From: Melioribacteraceae bacterium | Lineage (GTDB): Bacteria; Bacteroidota; Ignavibacteria; Ignavibacteriales; Melioribacteraceae | Length of the DNA stretch: 7,738 bases | Direction of reading: 5' to 3' | NCBI GenBank assembly: GCA_027858595.1 | Contig: JAQICK010000006.1 | Coordinates: 1 to 7,738 of the forward strand | Shown here: positions 1 through 6,419 of the stretch, piece by piece | Layout of the letters: each line of letters begins with the position of its first letter | Numbering within the stretch: the stretch's first letter is position 1 | The notes under the pieces: model-generated | Database searches by the model: none | Told to the model about the DNA's origin: nothing | The model's input: the letters and a program-made list of their open reading frames with translations, nothing else | Position numbers and translations under genes: made by a program

Positions 1-31
1 AAAATGTCTAAGCCAAAAGACTTAGACATTT
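1..31 (-). terminator. Hairpin terminator after the acyl-CoA synthetase gene
   Basis: A perfect 11-bp inverted repeat (AAATGTCTAAG at 2-12 and CTTAGACATTT at 21-31) encloses an 8-base loop. On the minus strand the hairpin begins 33 bases past the stop codon at 64 and is followed by TTTT at the window edge. This is the layout of a rho-independent terminator, although the stem is AT-rich and the U-tract is cut by the window end. On the plus strand the hairpin is followed by a T-rich run (TTTAATTTTACT), so it could also serve a convergent gene lying to the left of the window. Confidence 0.7.
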
Positions 32-63
32 AATTTTACTAGTAATATTATAGAAAGAAAATA

Positions 64-1884
64 TTAATCCATTCCTTCATACATTTCATCAATTAAATTA
101 GTATAACGACTTTCAATTATATTTCGTTTTAGTTTTAGCGAAGGAGTCATTTCGCCCCCCTCAACTGTAAACGGTTTTTCAAGAATTGTAAACTTACGAA
201 CCTTTTCATAACCAGCTAATTTACGTTGGAACTGTCCTAAATCTTTTTCAAGCATTTCATAAATCTGCTTCATTTGTGTTAATTCCATTGGGTCTTTGTA
301 AGTAATTCTGTGTGCATCTGCGTATTCTTTTAATGCTTCAAAATCTGGAACAATTAAAGCAGTAATGAACATTCTTCTATCGCCAACAATAATAAATTGG
401 TCAATATATTTACTTCCTAAGAAAAGATTTTCAATTGGGGTTGGAGCAATATATTTTCCACCAGTAGTTTTGAAGAGAGATTTCTTTCTATCAGTAATCA
501 TCAATAATCCTTCAGCGTCAAACACACCAATATCACCAGTATGCAACCATCCATTTTTAATAGTCTTTTCAGTTTCTTCTTTGTTTTTATAATAACCTTG
601 CATAATGTTGGGTCCGTATGCAAGAATTTCACCATCGGTTGCAATTTTAACTTCAACTCCAGGCATAGTATGGCCAACAGTTCCAAACTTATAATTGTAT
701 GGCCTGTTTACTGCAATTACTGGAGAAGATTCAGTTAAACCATAACCTTCCAAAATTAAAATACCAACTGCTTCGAAAAATACACCAAGTTCACGAGCTA
801 ACGCAGCTCCACCCGAAACAAAGAAACGCAAGTTTCCACCAGTCTTTTCGCGTATTTTAGTAAATACTAATTTATCGGCAAGTTTATGCTTAAGTTTTAA
901 TCCAATAGGAACTCCATTTTCAGTCTTCTTTGCAACATGGAAATCTTCACCAACTGAAATAGCCCAGTTAAATATTTTTTGTTTTTTCTCCGGAGAAGCA
1001 TCAACTCCTTTTTTAATTTTTGAATAAATTCTTTCAAAAAGTCTTGGAACCGCTGTCATTATCGTTGGTTTTACTTCAACTAAATTCGAGGCAACCTTTT
1101 CGATACTCTCGGCATATGCAATTTGTGATCCCGATGTAAGTGGAAGATAATACCCAGCCATTCTTTCAAATACATGAGAGAGTGGAAGGAAAGAGAGGAA
1201 CAAATCCTCTGGTCCAACATCAATTATTTCATGAACTGCCATAACATTTGAAATAATATTTTTGTGAGATAACATCACCCCTTTTGGCTCTCCAGTTGTA
1301 CCAGAAGTATAAATTAATGTGCAAAGATCATTTTCGTTAGAAAGTTTAATATTATCGACAAAATGATTAGGGTTTTCTTTGGCAAATTCCTCCCCAAGTT
1401 TTTTAACTTCTGATAGTAGAAATACATCCTTTGCTCCTTCAGTATCAATATCATTCATAACAATAATAAAGCGAAGTGATTTTACTTTATCACTTACTTT
1501 TAAAACTTTATTCATATGGAATTGATTTGAGACAACAATACCAACCGCTTCAGAGTTATTTAAAATAAACTCAATTGTTTCAGAAGTTGAAATTGGATAG
1601 ATTGGAACATCAACAGCACCGAGCCCAAGAATAGCTTGATCTGTATAAACCCACTCTGGACGATTCTCGGCAATAATTGCTATTTTATTTTCTCTTTTCA
1701 CTCCTAGTGAAGCTAAACCCATAGCTAGTGAATCAGTCTCTTCTTTAAATGTAGCATACGAGATATCTTCATATTTACCATTTATTTTCTGTTTGAACAT
1801 TCCGTGATTTGCTTTTGGTCCAAACTCCTCAGTTAAATGAAGATATAGTTCTGGAATGGTTTTAAATTTTCTTAATCCTGGCAT
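64..1884 (-). CDS. Long-chain-fatty-acid--CoA ligase (AMP-forming, FadD15-type)
   Basis: This enzyme activates long-chain fatty acids with ATP and CoA, through an acyl-adenylate, to give acyl-CoA for lipid synthesis or beta-oxidation; it is probably cytosolic or peripheral on the membrane. The 606-residue protein is full length for the bacterial FadD15/FAA1-like branch of the ANL superfamily. Visible motifs are the phosphate-binding loop YTSGTTGEPKG (192-202), GYGLTESSP (380-388), and GWLHTGDIG (445-453) with the ribose-binding Asp451. TDRKK follows at 464-468. The C-terminal A10 motif TPSLKLKR has Lys584 as the likely catalytic lysine. I chose the ATG at 1884 (MPGLRKF) because GGAGA lies 6 bases upstream. 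An in-frame TTG at 1914 would add ten residues (MNCYKKRRIK) that include the Shine-Dalgarno codons and resemble no family N-terminus. The gene lies 112 bases downstream of the HGSNAT-like gene on the same strand, so co-transcription is possible but unproven. Chain-length preference cannot be read from the sequence. Confidence 0.95.
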   Translation of the reverse strand: MPGLRKFKTIPELYLHLTEEFGPKANHGMFKQKINGKYEDISYATFKEETDSLAMGLASLGVKRENKIAIIAENRPEWVYTDQAILGLGAVDVPIYPISTSETIEFILNNSEAVGIVVSNQFHMNKVLKVSDKVKSLRFIIVMNDIDTEGAKDVFLLSEVKKLGEEFAKENPNHFVDNIKLSNENDLCTLIYTSGTTGEPKGVMLSHKNIISNVMAVHEIIDVGPEDLFLSFLPLSHVFERMAGYYLPLTSGSQIAYAESIEKVASNLVEVKPTIMTAVPRLFERIYSKIKKGVDASPEKKQKIFNWAISVGEDFHVAKKTENGVPIGLKLKHKLADKLVFTKIREKTGGNLRFFVSGGAALARELGVFFEAVGILILEGYGLTESSPVIAVNRPYNYKFGTVGHTMPGVEVKIATDGEILAYGPNIMQGYYKNKEETEKTIKNGWLHTGDIGVFDAEGLLMITDRKKSLFKTTGGKYIAPTPIENLFLGSKYIDQFIIVGDRRMFITALIVPDFEALKEYADAHRITYKDPMELTQMKQIYEMLEKDLGQFQRKLAGYEKVRKFTILEKPFTVEGGEMTPSLKLKRNIIESRYTNLIDEMYEGMD

Positions 1885-1890
1885 TTTGAT

Positions 1891-1895
1891 TCTCC
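1891..1895 (-). promoter_or_regulatory. Ribosome binding site (GGAGA) that fixes the acyl-CoA synthetase start
   Basis: TCTCC on the plus strand reads GGAGA on the coding strand, with 6 bases between it and the ATG at 1884. It supports this start over the in-frame TTG 30 bases further upstream. Confidence 0.75.
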
Positions 1896-1941
1896 GTTTT
1901 TTATAACAGTTCAATTTACGTTAGCAAAATATTAGATGCAA

Positions 1942-1970
1942 ATGTTTTCTAGATACTAGAAATATAACAT
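1942..1970. repeat. Imperfect hairpin between two minus-strand genes
   Basis: The core is TTTCTAG (1946-1952) and CTAGAAA (1956-1962) around a 3-base loop. Flanking ATGTT (1942-1946) and AACAT (1966-1970) extend the stem past a small asymmetric bulge. It lies between the stop of the membrane acyltransferase and the start of the acyl-CoA synthetase. No T-run follows on the minus strand, so it is not a standard rho-independent terminator. It could be a transcript-processing or attenuating structure, or simply chance in AT-rich DNA. Confidence 0.4.
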
Positions 1971-1996
1971 CAAGTAACCCGTTTCCAAAATCTAGT

Positions 1997-3115
1997 TCAC
2001 ACCTTAATAAAAATTTGTTTTCTATATAATAGCCAAATTATAAAAAGCCAAATCAAAATGTAGGAAATGGCAAATAGTAGTGAGGCATTTATTGGTGAAG
2101 CAATTTGTAAATACGCATTATTAAAGATGTATCCTTTTAGAGAAATAGCTTCCCCATTTGCTCCAGTAACTTTAATTAAATAGAGTAGTTTTGCAACGAG
2201 GCTTGATAAGAAGAATACTACAATTGCATTTGTTCCATATATATGAAATGGTTTAATCCACCACTTTTTATCTTGAACATCTATAAGCCAATAACAGAAA
2301 GCAAGGAAGACAAGTGCAAGTCCGCCAGTATAAACAACATACGAGCTTGTCCATAAACTTTTGTTTATCGGGAACCAGAAATCCCAAGAATAACCAATTG
2401 CCATCAGAACAATCCCATAGAAAAACATCCAAACAGTTTTAGTGGTTTTGTCATTATCGCTTCGAAGCCAATACCCAGTTAATACTCCAAGCAAAGTAGT
2501 TCCCATGGCAGGAATTGTTGAAAGCAATCCTTCAGGGTCCCAAGTTTTAGATGAACTCCAGAGATGTCCGTCCAAAAGTAATCTATCAAACCAAGCACCT
2601 AGATTTGTTGAAGGCTCAAGATTTGGAGTTCCAAATCCAGGCACGGGAACTAGTGTCATCAATCCCCAATAAAGAAGTAACAATGCTGAAGTTACATAAA
2701 TTAGATTTTCCTTTTTAACAAAAAGAAAAATTATTGAAACGAAAAAATAAACGAGTGCAATGCGTTGTAAAACTCCAGGGATTCTAATTATAGATAAATC
2801 AAAATAAGGAAATCCACTTAGAAAAATTCCTAGCAGAAATATTGTTAAACTTCTTCGGACTAATCTAAAGATCACTTCTCTATTGTTATCAGAATTGCGA
2901 TATTTTGAGAGGGAGAAAGTTGTTGTTACACCAACAATAAAAAGAAAAAAGGGGAAAATTAAATCAGTTGGTGTGCAGCCATTCCACTTAGCATGCAATA
3001 GCGGAGAGTATACATTTGACCATGAGCCTGGATTGTTTACGAGAATCATTCCGAGAATTGTGATGCCTCGAAATACATCTAAAGATAGTAGCCTTTCGTT
3101 TTTTGTTTCAGCCAT
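1997..3115 (-). CDS. HGSNAT-like membrane acyltransferase (COG4299; DUF5009/DUF1624-type)
   Basis: This is a 372-residue polytopic membrane protein with about ten hydrophobic segments (roughly 17-30, 51-68, 89-101, 118-133, 138-158, 203-217, 228-246, 259-280, 297-313, 345-366). It belongs with the bacterial relatives of lysosomal heparan-alpha-glucosaminide N-acetyltransferase. The family signature is clear. SLDVFRG lies near the N-terminus. HAKWNG (41-46) holds His41, which aligns with the acetyl-accepting active-site histidine of the human enzyme. DLIFPFFLFIVG and RIPGVLQR (111-118) follow. By family knowledge it moves an acetyl or acyl group from cytosolic acyl-CoA across the membrane to a sugar or other acceptor. 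The acceptor here is unknown, and no glycan genes lie nearby. The start is the ATG at 3115 (MAETKNERLLSLDVFRG): the GTG two codons upstream overlaps the AGGTGA ribosome binding site. The adjacent downstream acyl-CoA synthetase could in principle supply acyl-CoA, but that is only inference. Confidence 0.85.
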   Translation of the reverse strand: MAETKNERLLSLDVFRGITILGMILVNNPGSWSNVYSPLLHAKWNGCTPTDLIFPFFLFIVGVTTTFSLSKYRNSDNNREVIFRLVRRSLTIFLLGIFLSGFPYFDLSIIRIPGVLQRIALVYFFVSIIFLFVKKENLIYVTSALLLLYWGLMTLVPVPGFGTPNLEPSTNLGAWFDRLLLDGHLWSSSKTWDPEGLLSTIPAMGTTLLGVLTGYWLRSDNDKTTKTVWMFFYGIVLMAIGYSWDFWFPINKSLWTSSYVVYTGGLALVFLAFCYWLIDVQDKKWWIKPFHIYGTNAIVVFFLSSLVAKLLYLIKVTGANGEAISLKGYIFNNAYLQIASPINASLLFAISYILIWLFIIWLLYRKQIFIKV

Positions 3116-3117
3116 AT

Positions 3118-3123
3118 TCACCT
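3118..3123 (-). promoter_or_regulatory. Ribosome binding site (AGGTGA) that decides the HGSNAT-like start
   Basis: The coding strand reads TTAGGTGAATATG. AGGTGA matches the end of the anti-Shine-Dalgarno consensus and is placed for initiation at the ATG at 3115. The in-frame GTG at 3121 lies inside this site and is therefore an unlikely start. Confidence 0.55.
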
Positions 3124-3202
3124 AATTTGATTGAGCAAGCAAAATAGCTTATTTTTAATAAATCATCAAATAATTAAAAGCTAAAATTTATTTTTTGTAT
3201 TA

Positions 3203-3231
3203 TTGTGCTTTCAAAATAAAAACTATAGTAT
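3203..3231 (+). promoter_or_regulatory. Possible promoter of the DedA-like gene, very short leader
   Basis: TTGTGC (3203-3208) is followed after 17 bases by TAGTAT (3226-3231), or after 15 bases by TATAGT (3224-3229). Both are partial matches to a housekeeping -35/-10 pair. If used, transcription would begin at or within a few bases of the ATG at 3234, giving a leaderless or near-leaderless mRNA. That would fit the lack of any Shine-Dalgarno sequence there. In AT-rich DNA such matches occur by chance, so this is weak. Confidence 0.25.
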
Positions 3232-3233
3232 AA

Positions 3234-3848
3234 ATGAAATATGTAAGACAACTTTACGATTGGATGCTTCACTGGGCTGAAACTCCATATGGACCAATAG
3301 CCCTATTTGCTTTAGCATTTGCGGAATCATCTTTCTTCCCTATTCCTCCAGATGCATTATTAATTGCACTTGTTCTCGGAGCAAGAAAAAAAGCATTTAG
3401 TTTTGCCTTAAACTCAACTGTTGCTTCTGTGTTAGGAGCTTTGCTAGGATATGCAATCGGCTCTTTCGTTTGGTGGAGTGATGGCGGAGAGTTTTCAAAT
3501 TTTGCACTTTTCTTTTTTAATAATATTCCTGGATTCACAGAAACTATTTTTTATAAAGTTCAGGGACTTTACGAGGAATGGAATTTCTGGATAGTATTCA
3601 CTGCAGGTTTTACACCAATACCATATAAAGTTTTTACAATTTCTGCAGGTGCATTTGATGTTAATATAATTATATTTGTTATTGCCTCTATTGTTAGTAG
3701 GGCCGGAAGATTCTTTTTAGTAGCAGGATTAATCTGGAAATTTGGCGACCAAATAAAAGGATTTATTGATAAATATTTTAACTTGTTAGCAATTGCCTTT
3801 ACAGTATTGTTAATTGGTGGTTTTGTTGGAATAAAGTATTTGTTTTAA
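3234..3848 (+). CDS. DedA-like VTT-domain membrane protein (YqaA family, COG1238)
   Basis: This is a 204-residue integral membrane protein of the DedA/VTT (SNARE-associated) superfamily, YqaA branch. Members of the wider family are linked to lipid flipping or scrambling, envelope integrity and proton-motive-force maintenance; the YqaA branch has no settled substrate. Typical features are the N-terminal LYDWMLHWAETPYG (7-20) and FAESSFFPIPPD (29-40), with Glu31, the re-entrant prolines 36, 38 and 39, and Asp40. GFTPIPYKVFTISAG (125-139) and SRAGRFF (155-161) follow. Hydrophobic segments lie near 21-49, 57-80, 118-137, 143-166 and 184-202. The ATG at 3234 matches the usual family N-terminus (MK-x-x-R-x-LYDW), yet no Shine-Dalgarno sequence precedes it. 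It is the only plus-strand gene here, divergent from the HGSNAT-like gene and convergent with trxB, and is probably monocistronic with the terminator at 3869-3901. Confidence 0.88.
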   Translation: MKYVRQLYDWMLHWAETPYGPIALFALAFAESSFFPIPPDALLIALVLGARKKAFSFALNSTVASVLGALLGYAIGSFVWWSDGGEFSNFALFFFNNIPGFTETIFYKVQGLYEEWNFWIVFTAGFTPIPYKVFTISAGAFDVNIIIFVIASIVSRAGRFFLVAGLIWKFGDQIKGFIDKYFNLLAIAFTVLLIGGFVGIKYLF

Positions 3849-3868
3849 TTTTTAGAAGAGTTTAAAAC

Positions 3869-3901
3869 AAAACCCAATTTCGATTTTCGGAATTGGGTTT
3901 T
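3869..3901. terminator. Bidirectional terminator between the DedA-like gene and trxB
   Basis: A 14-bp stem (3869-3882 with 3888-3901, one G-T wobble) closes a 5-base loop. Its outer part is AAAACCCAATT paired with AATTGGGTTTT. The plus strand continues as TTATTT, so the T-tract spans the stem end and beyond. The minus strand ends in TTTTGTTTT. The two genes converge here, with stops at 3848 and 3923, so one hairpin probably ends both transcripts. Confidence 0.9.
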
Positions 3902-3922
3902 TTATTTCTGTTAATTAGCTTA

Positions 3923-4879
3923 TTAAGCAATCTCAATATCTTCAAGATAGTGCTGTGCATCGAGAGCAGCCATACAGCCAGTTCCAGCAGCAGTGATTGC
4001 TTGACGGTAGGTTTTATCTGTAACATCACCAGCTGCAAAAACACCTTCTATATTTGTTTTTGTTGTGCCAGGTATTGTATTTAAATATCCAGTTTCATCT
4101 TTATCCAATTGGTCTCCAAAAACTTTTGTGTTTGGGCTGTGACCAATAGCAACAAATATTCCATCAATATCCATTTCCACAGTTGTGTCATCTTTCATGC
4201 TTTTTAATCTAGCACCAGTAACCGATTTTTGTCCCATCATATTTGTGGTACCAAGAACTTCATCAATTACATAACTTGTCATAAATTTAACTTTAGGATT
4301 TTTTATAGCACGGTCTTCCATAATTTTTGATGAACGGAATTCGTCTCTACGATGAATAAGTATTACTTCAGAAGCAAATTTTGTTAAGTATGTTGCCTCT
4401 TCCATTGCGGTATCTCCGCCACCAACAACTATCACTTTTTTATCGCGATAGAAAAATCCATCGCAAGTTGCACAAGCAGAAACACCAAAACCCATGTATT
4501 CTGATTCACTAGGAATACCAAGCAAACGAGCAGAAGCACCAGTAGCAATAATTACAGAATCGGCTGTATAATTTTCGTCATCATCAGTCGTAATTTTAAA
4601 AGGTCTTTCAGATAAATCAACTTTTGTAGCAGCTTTAAAATATGCTTTCGCTCCAAATCGAATAGCTTGTTCACGCATAGTTTCCATTAATTCTGGACCT
4701 TGAATTCCATCTTTAAAGCCAGGGTAGTTATCAACTTCTGTTGTTATTGTGAGCTGTCCGCCAGGTTGGTTTCCTTCAAATATAACAGGCTCTAAGTTTG
4801 CACGAGATGCATAAATTGCTGCTGTTAATCCAGCAGGTCCACTTCCGATTACTATTACTTTGTGATGATTATCAGCCAT
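3923..4879 (-). CDS. trxB: Thioredoxin-disulfide reductase
   Basis: This FAD flavoenzyme passes electrons from NADPH to thioredoxin and so maintains cytosolic thiols. It is 318 residues long, full length for the low-molecular-weight bacterial type. The FAD-binding GSGPAG lies at 12-17 and is followed by EGNQPGGQL. The redox-active pair is CATC (Cys136 and Cys139). The NADPH Rossmann loop is GGGDTA (153-158), and HRRDEFRSSK (176-185) carries the arginines that read the NADPH phosphate. FAAGD (281-285) and YRQAITAAGTG (291-301) close the FAD site. Intact HRR and CATC argue for an NADPH-dependent thioredoxin reductase rather than the ferredoxin/flavin-thioredoxin-reductase-like branches that lack one or other motif. 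The start is supported by AGGAGA (4892-4887), 7 bases upstream of the ATG. No thioredoxin gene is adjacent. The 157-base gap to queG suggests trxB may have its own promoter. Confidence 0.97.
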   Translation of the reverse strand: MADNHHKVIVIGSGPAGLTAAIYASRANLEPVIFEGNQPGGQLTITTEVDNYPGFKDGIQGPELMETMREQAIRFGAKAYFKAATKVDLSERPFKITTDDDENYTADSVIIATGASARLLGIPSESEYMGFGVSACATCDGFFYRDKKVIVVGGGDTAMEEATYLTKFASEVILIHRRDEFRSSKIMEDRAIKNPKVKFMTSYVIDEVLGTTNMMGQKSVTGARLKSMKDDTTVEMDIDGIFVAIGHSPNTKVFGDQLDKDETGYLNTIPGTTKTNIEGVFAAGDVTDKTYRQAITAAGTGCMAALDAQHYLEDIEIA

Positions 4880-4950
4880 TTTGTTTTCTCCTATTTATCA
4901 ATTTATTTCAATTTTCTACTTCGTTAGATTCAATTTTAGTGTTTTAGGTT

Positions 4951-5032
4951 CAGAGACACGACAAAGACGCAAGACAAAAGATATAAGGCACATGATGAAT
5001 TCTTAATCTTTATCTTAATCCTACTCTTAATC
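4951..5032. repeat. Composite simple-repeat tract between queG and trxB
   Basis: Two adjoining low-complexity parts are visible on the plus strand. The left part (4951-4988) is A/G/C-rich with almost no T and has GAC recurring at 4955, 4960, 4966 and 4973. The right part (5001-5032) has TCTTAATC three times, at 5001, 5013 and 5025, exactly 12 bases apart. On the minus strand it reads as GATTAAGA repeats followed by a pyrimidine-rich run, starting 4 bases past the queG stop. It is not a gene or a classical terminator. I see no open frame of note in it. Confidence 0.6.
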
Positions 5033-5036
5033 TGAT

Positions 5037-5966
5037 CTATAAATTATCTTCCAATAAAAACTCTGCATTCCTTTTCAGTCCTTTTGCTTTCGCTCTATAT
5101 ATTGGCGATGAAACATACTTTTTTTTGAATTGACTATTTGTCAAGTCACTTACACTTTGCAATTCTATTTCTCTGTTTTCACCTTCTATAAATTCTATCA
5201 ACTTAGTTTCAGTTGAAAATTTAGTATTCCACGGACAAACTTCTTGGCAAATATCACATCCAAAGACCCATCCTTCAAACTTACCAGTAAACTCATTTGG
5301 AATATCACCTTTGTTCTCAATAGTTAAATAGGATATACAACGGTTTGCATCAACAACATAAGGTTCAACAATTGCATTTGTAGGACAAGCATCAATACAT
5401 GCCGTACATTTTCCACAATGATCTGTGATAATATTATTTATCTGGAATTTATAGTTTGTAATTATTGTAGCTATAAAAAACCAGCTTCCAATTTGTGGAT
5501 TAATAATATTGGAATGCTTCCCTTGCCAACCTAATCCAGAACGAACTGCCCATGCCTTATCCATTACAGGGCCAGTATCAACATAACTTTTTGCTTCAAA
5601 TGTTTCGTCAATAGATTTTAATTCAGAAATAAGTTGATCTAATTTTTCCCAAATAACATAGTGATAATCTTTTCCCCAAGCGTAACGAGAAACTTTTCCT
5701 TTTGCAGAATCGTTCGAGTGTTTGCCTTCAACATAGTAATTCAGTCCAAGTGAAATAACTGATTTAGCAGAAGGAAGAATTTCTTTAACATTCTTTCGTT
5801 TATCAAGATTCCTTTCCATGTAGCTCATATTGGATTGAAATCCTTTGCTAAGCCAATGTTCAAGATATTGTGTTTCAGAATCCAAAGTTGAAGCTTCTGC
5901 AAATCCGACTAAATTAAAACCTAATTCTTTTGCTTTCTCATCTACTATTTTGTTTGTGATTTTCAT
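5037..5966 (-). CDS. queG: Epoxyqueuosine reductase (tRNA queuosine synthesis, last step)
   Basis: QueG reduces epoxyqueuosine to queuosine at the wobble position of tRNAs with GUN anticodons, using cobalamin and two [4Fe-4S] clusters in the cytosol. Family marks are RYAWGKDYH (94-102), YVDTGPVMDKA with the catalytic-type Asp130, and GLGWQGKHSN (144-153). The first cluster motif is CGKCTACIDACPTNAI, with Cys184, 187, 190 and 194. Cys210 and CDICQEVCPWN (Cys237, 240, 244) complete the second. At 309 residues it is the short form, without the C-terminal HEAT-like extension of longer homologues. The ATG at 5966 (MKITNKIVDEKAKELGF) matches the usual start of the family. An in-frame GTG at 5981 would add five residues, and neither start has a strong Shine-Dalgarno sequence. 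No other queuosine gene is present in the window, which is usual for queG. Its 5' region abuts the repeat-like element at 5995-6067. Confidence 0.95.
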   Translation of the reverse strand: MKITNKIVDEKAKELGFNLVGFAEASTLDSETQYLEHWLSKGFQSNMSYMERNLDKRKNVKEILPSAKSVISLGLNYYVEGKHSNDSAKGKVSRYAWGKDYHYVIWEKLDQLISELKSIDETFEAKSYVDTGPVMDKAWAVRSGLGWQGKHSNIINPQIGSWFFIATIITNYKFQINNIITDHCGKCTACIDACPTNAIVEPYVVDANRCISYLTIENKGDIPNEFTGKFEGWVFGCDICQEVCPWNTKFSTETKLIEFIEGENREIELQSVSDLTNSQFKKKYVSSPIYRAKAKGLKRNAEFLLEDNL

Positions 5967-5994
5967 TTGCTTAATTATCACTATTTATTAACAA

Positions 5995-6067
5995 TGTCAC
6001 CCCGCAAATTTTCAATTTATTTTTTTACAATATTGGAGATTCCCGATTAGAACATTCAGGAATGACA
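5995..6067. repeat. Repeat-like intergenic element with imperfect terminal inverted repeats
   Basis: The 73-bp stretch opens with TGTCACCCCGC and ends with CAGGAATGACA. Its two ends, each read inward, start TGTCA and share CC at the eighth and ninth positions. The interior contains GGAGATTCCCGAT. Ends of the TGTCATTCC type with TCGGGAATCTCC-like interiors are typical of small non-coding repeats scattered in bacterial genomes (general knowledge). Only one copy is in this window, so repeat status cannot be shown here. The element fills most of the gap between the Rieske stop (6075) and the queG start. Confidence 0.45.
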
Positions 6068-6074
6068 GGCTAAA

Positions 6075-6419
6075 CTAAAAATTCCATTCGAATTTTTTAC
6101 CAAAAACTTTCACATAAATATATTCATCTACTACCTTCACTTCGTATGAATCTAGTTTAGCACCAGCTTCTTGCATTTTTCCATCCTTTAGATTGAAGCC
6201 CCATCCATGTGCGGGACAAATAACACAACGGTCCTCGATGAATCCACCGTGCATAATATTTGCGTGTTGATGCGGACAAATATTATTAAGGGCATATATT
6301 TCTCCATCAACTTTGAATAATGCAATATCAATATCATTAACTTTAAAGTGCTGCCCTTCGTTTCCAATCAGTTTGGAAACTTTACAAACTTTTTCAAATC
6401 CTTCCAGTTTGTTTTCCAT
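6075..6419 (-). CDS. Rieske [2Fe-2S] ferredoxin-like protein
   Basis: This is a 114-residue soluble single-domain Rieske protein, like the ferredoxin components of aromatic-ring dioxygenases and NirD. The cluster ligands are complete: CPH at 48-50 (Cys48, His50) and CPAH at 68-71 (Cys68, His71), separated by 17 residues. An extra Cys65 precedes the second box. There is no signal peptide or membrane anchor, so it is not a cytochrome bc-type subunit, and no oxygenase or nitrite reductase large subunit is nearby. Its ATG shares one base with the TAA stop of the upstream hydrolase gene (TAATG), which indicates one mRNA and probable translational coupling. No strong Shine-Dalgarno sequence precedes it, which fits coupling. 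It presumably passes electrons to an enzyme encoded elsewhere, or acts with the hydrolase product pathway. The partner is unknown. Confidence 0.9.
   Translation of the reverse strand: MENKLEGFEKVCKVSKLIGNEGQHFKVNDIDIALFKVDGEIYALNNICPHQHANIMHGGFIEDRCVICPAHGWGFNLKDGKMQEAGAKLDSYEVKVVDEYIYVKVFGKKFEWNF

Noticed and set aside
1885..1914. Ten-residue N-terminal extension of the acyl-CoA synthetase from a TTG start
   Set aside because: The extension includes the GGAGA site and has no family resemblance; the ATG at 1884 is well placed for that site.
2442..2672. Plus-strand open frame inside the HGSNAT-like gene
   Set aside because: It is antisense to a conserved coding region, with no recognisable domain and no ribosome site.
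3862..4044. Small minus-strand open frame overlapping the end of trxB
   Set aside because: It is an out-of-frame shadow of the conserved trxB 3' end and of the terminator.
5001..5032. CRISPR-like array from three equally spaced copies of an 8-mer
   Set aside because: The repeat is 8 bases with 4-base spacers and no cas gene; this is a simple tandem repeat, not a CRISPR array.
5967..5981. GTG start for queG, five residues upstream
   Set aside because: No ribosome site supports it, and the ATG at 5966 gives the usual family N-terminus.
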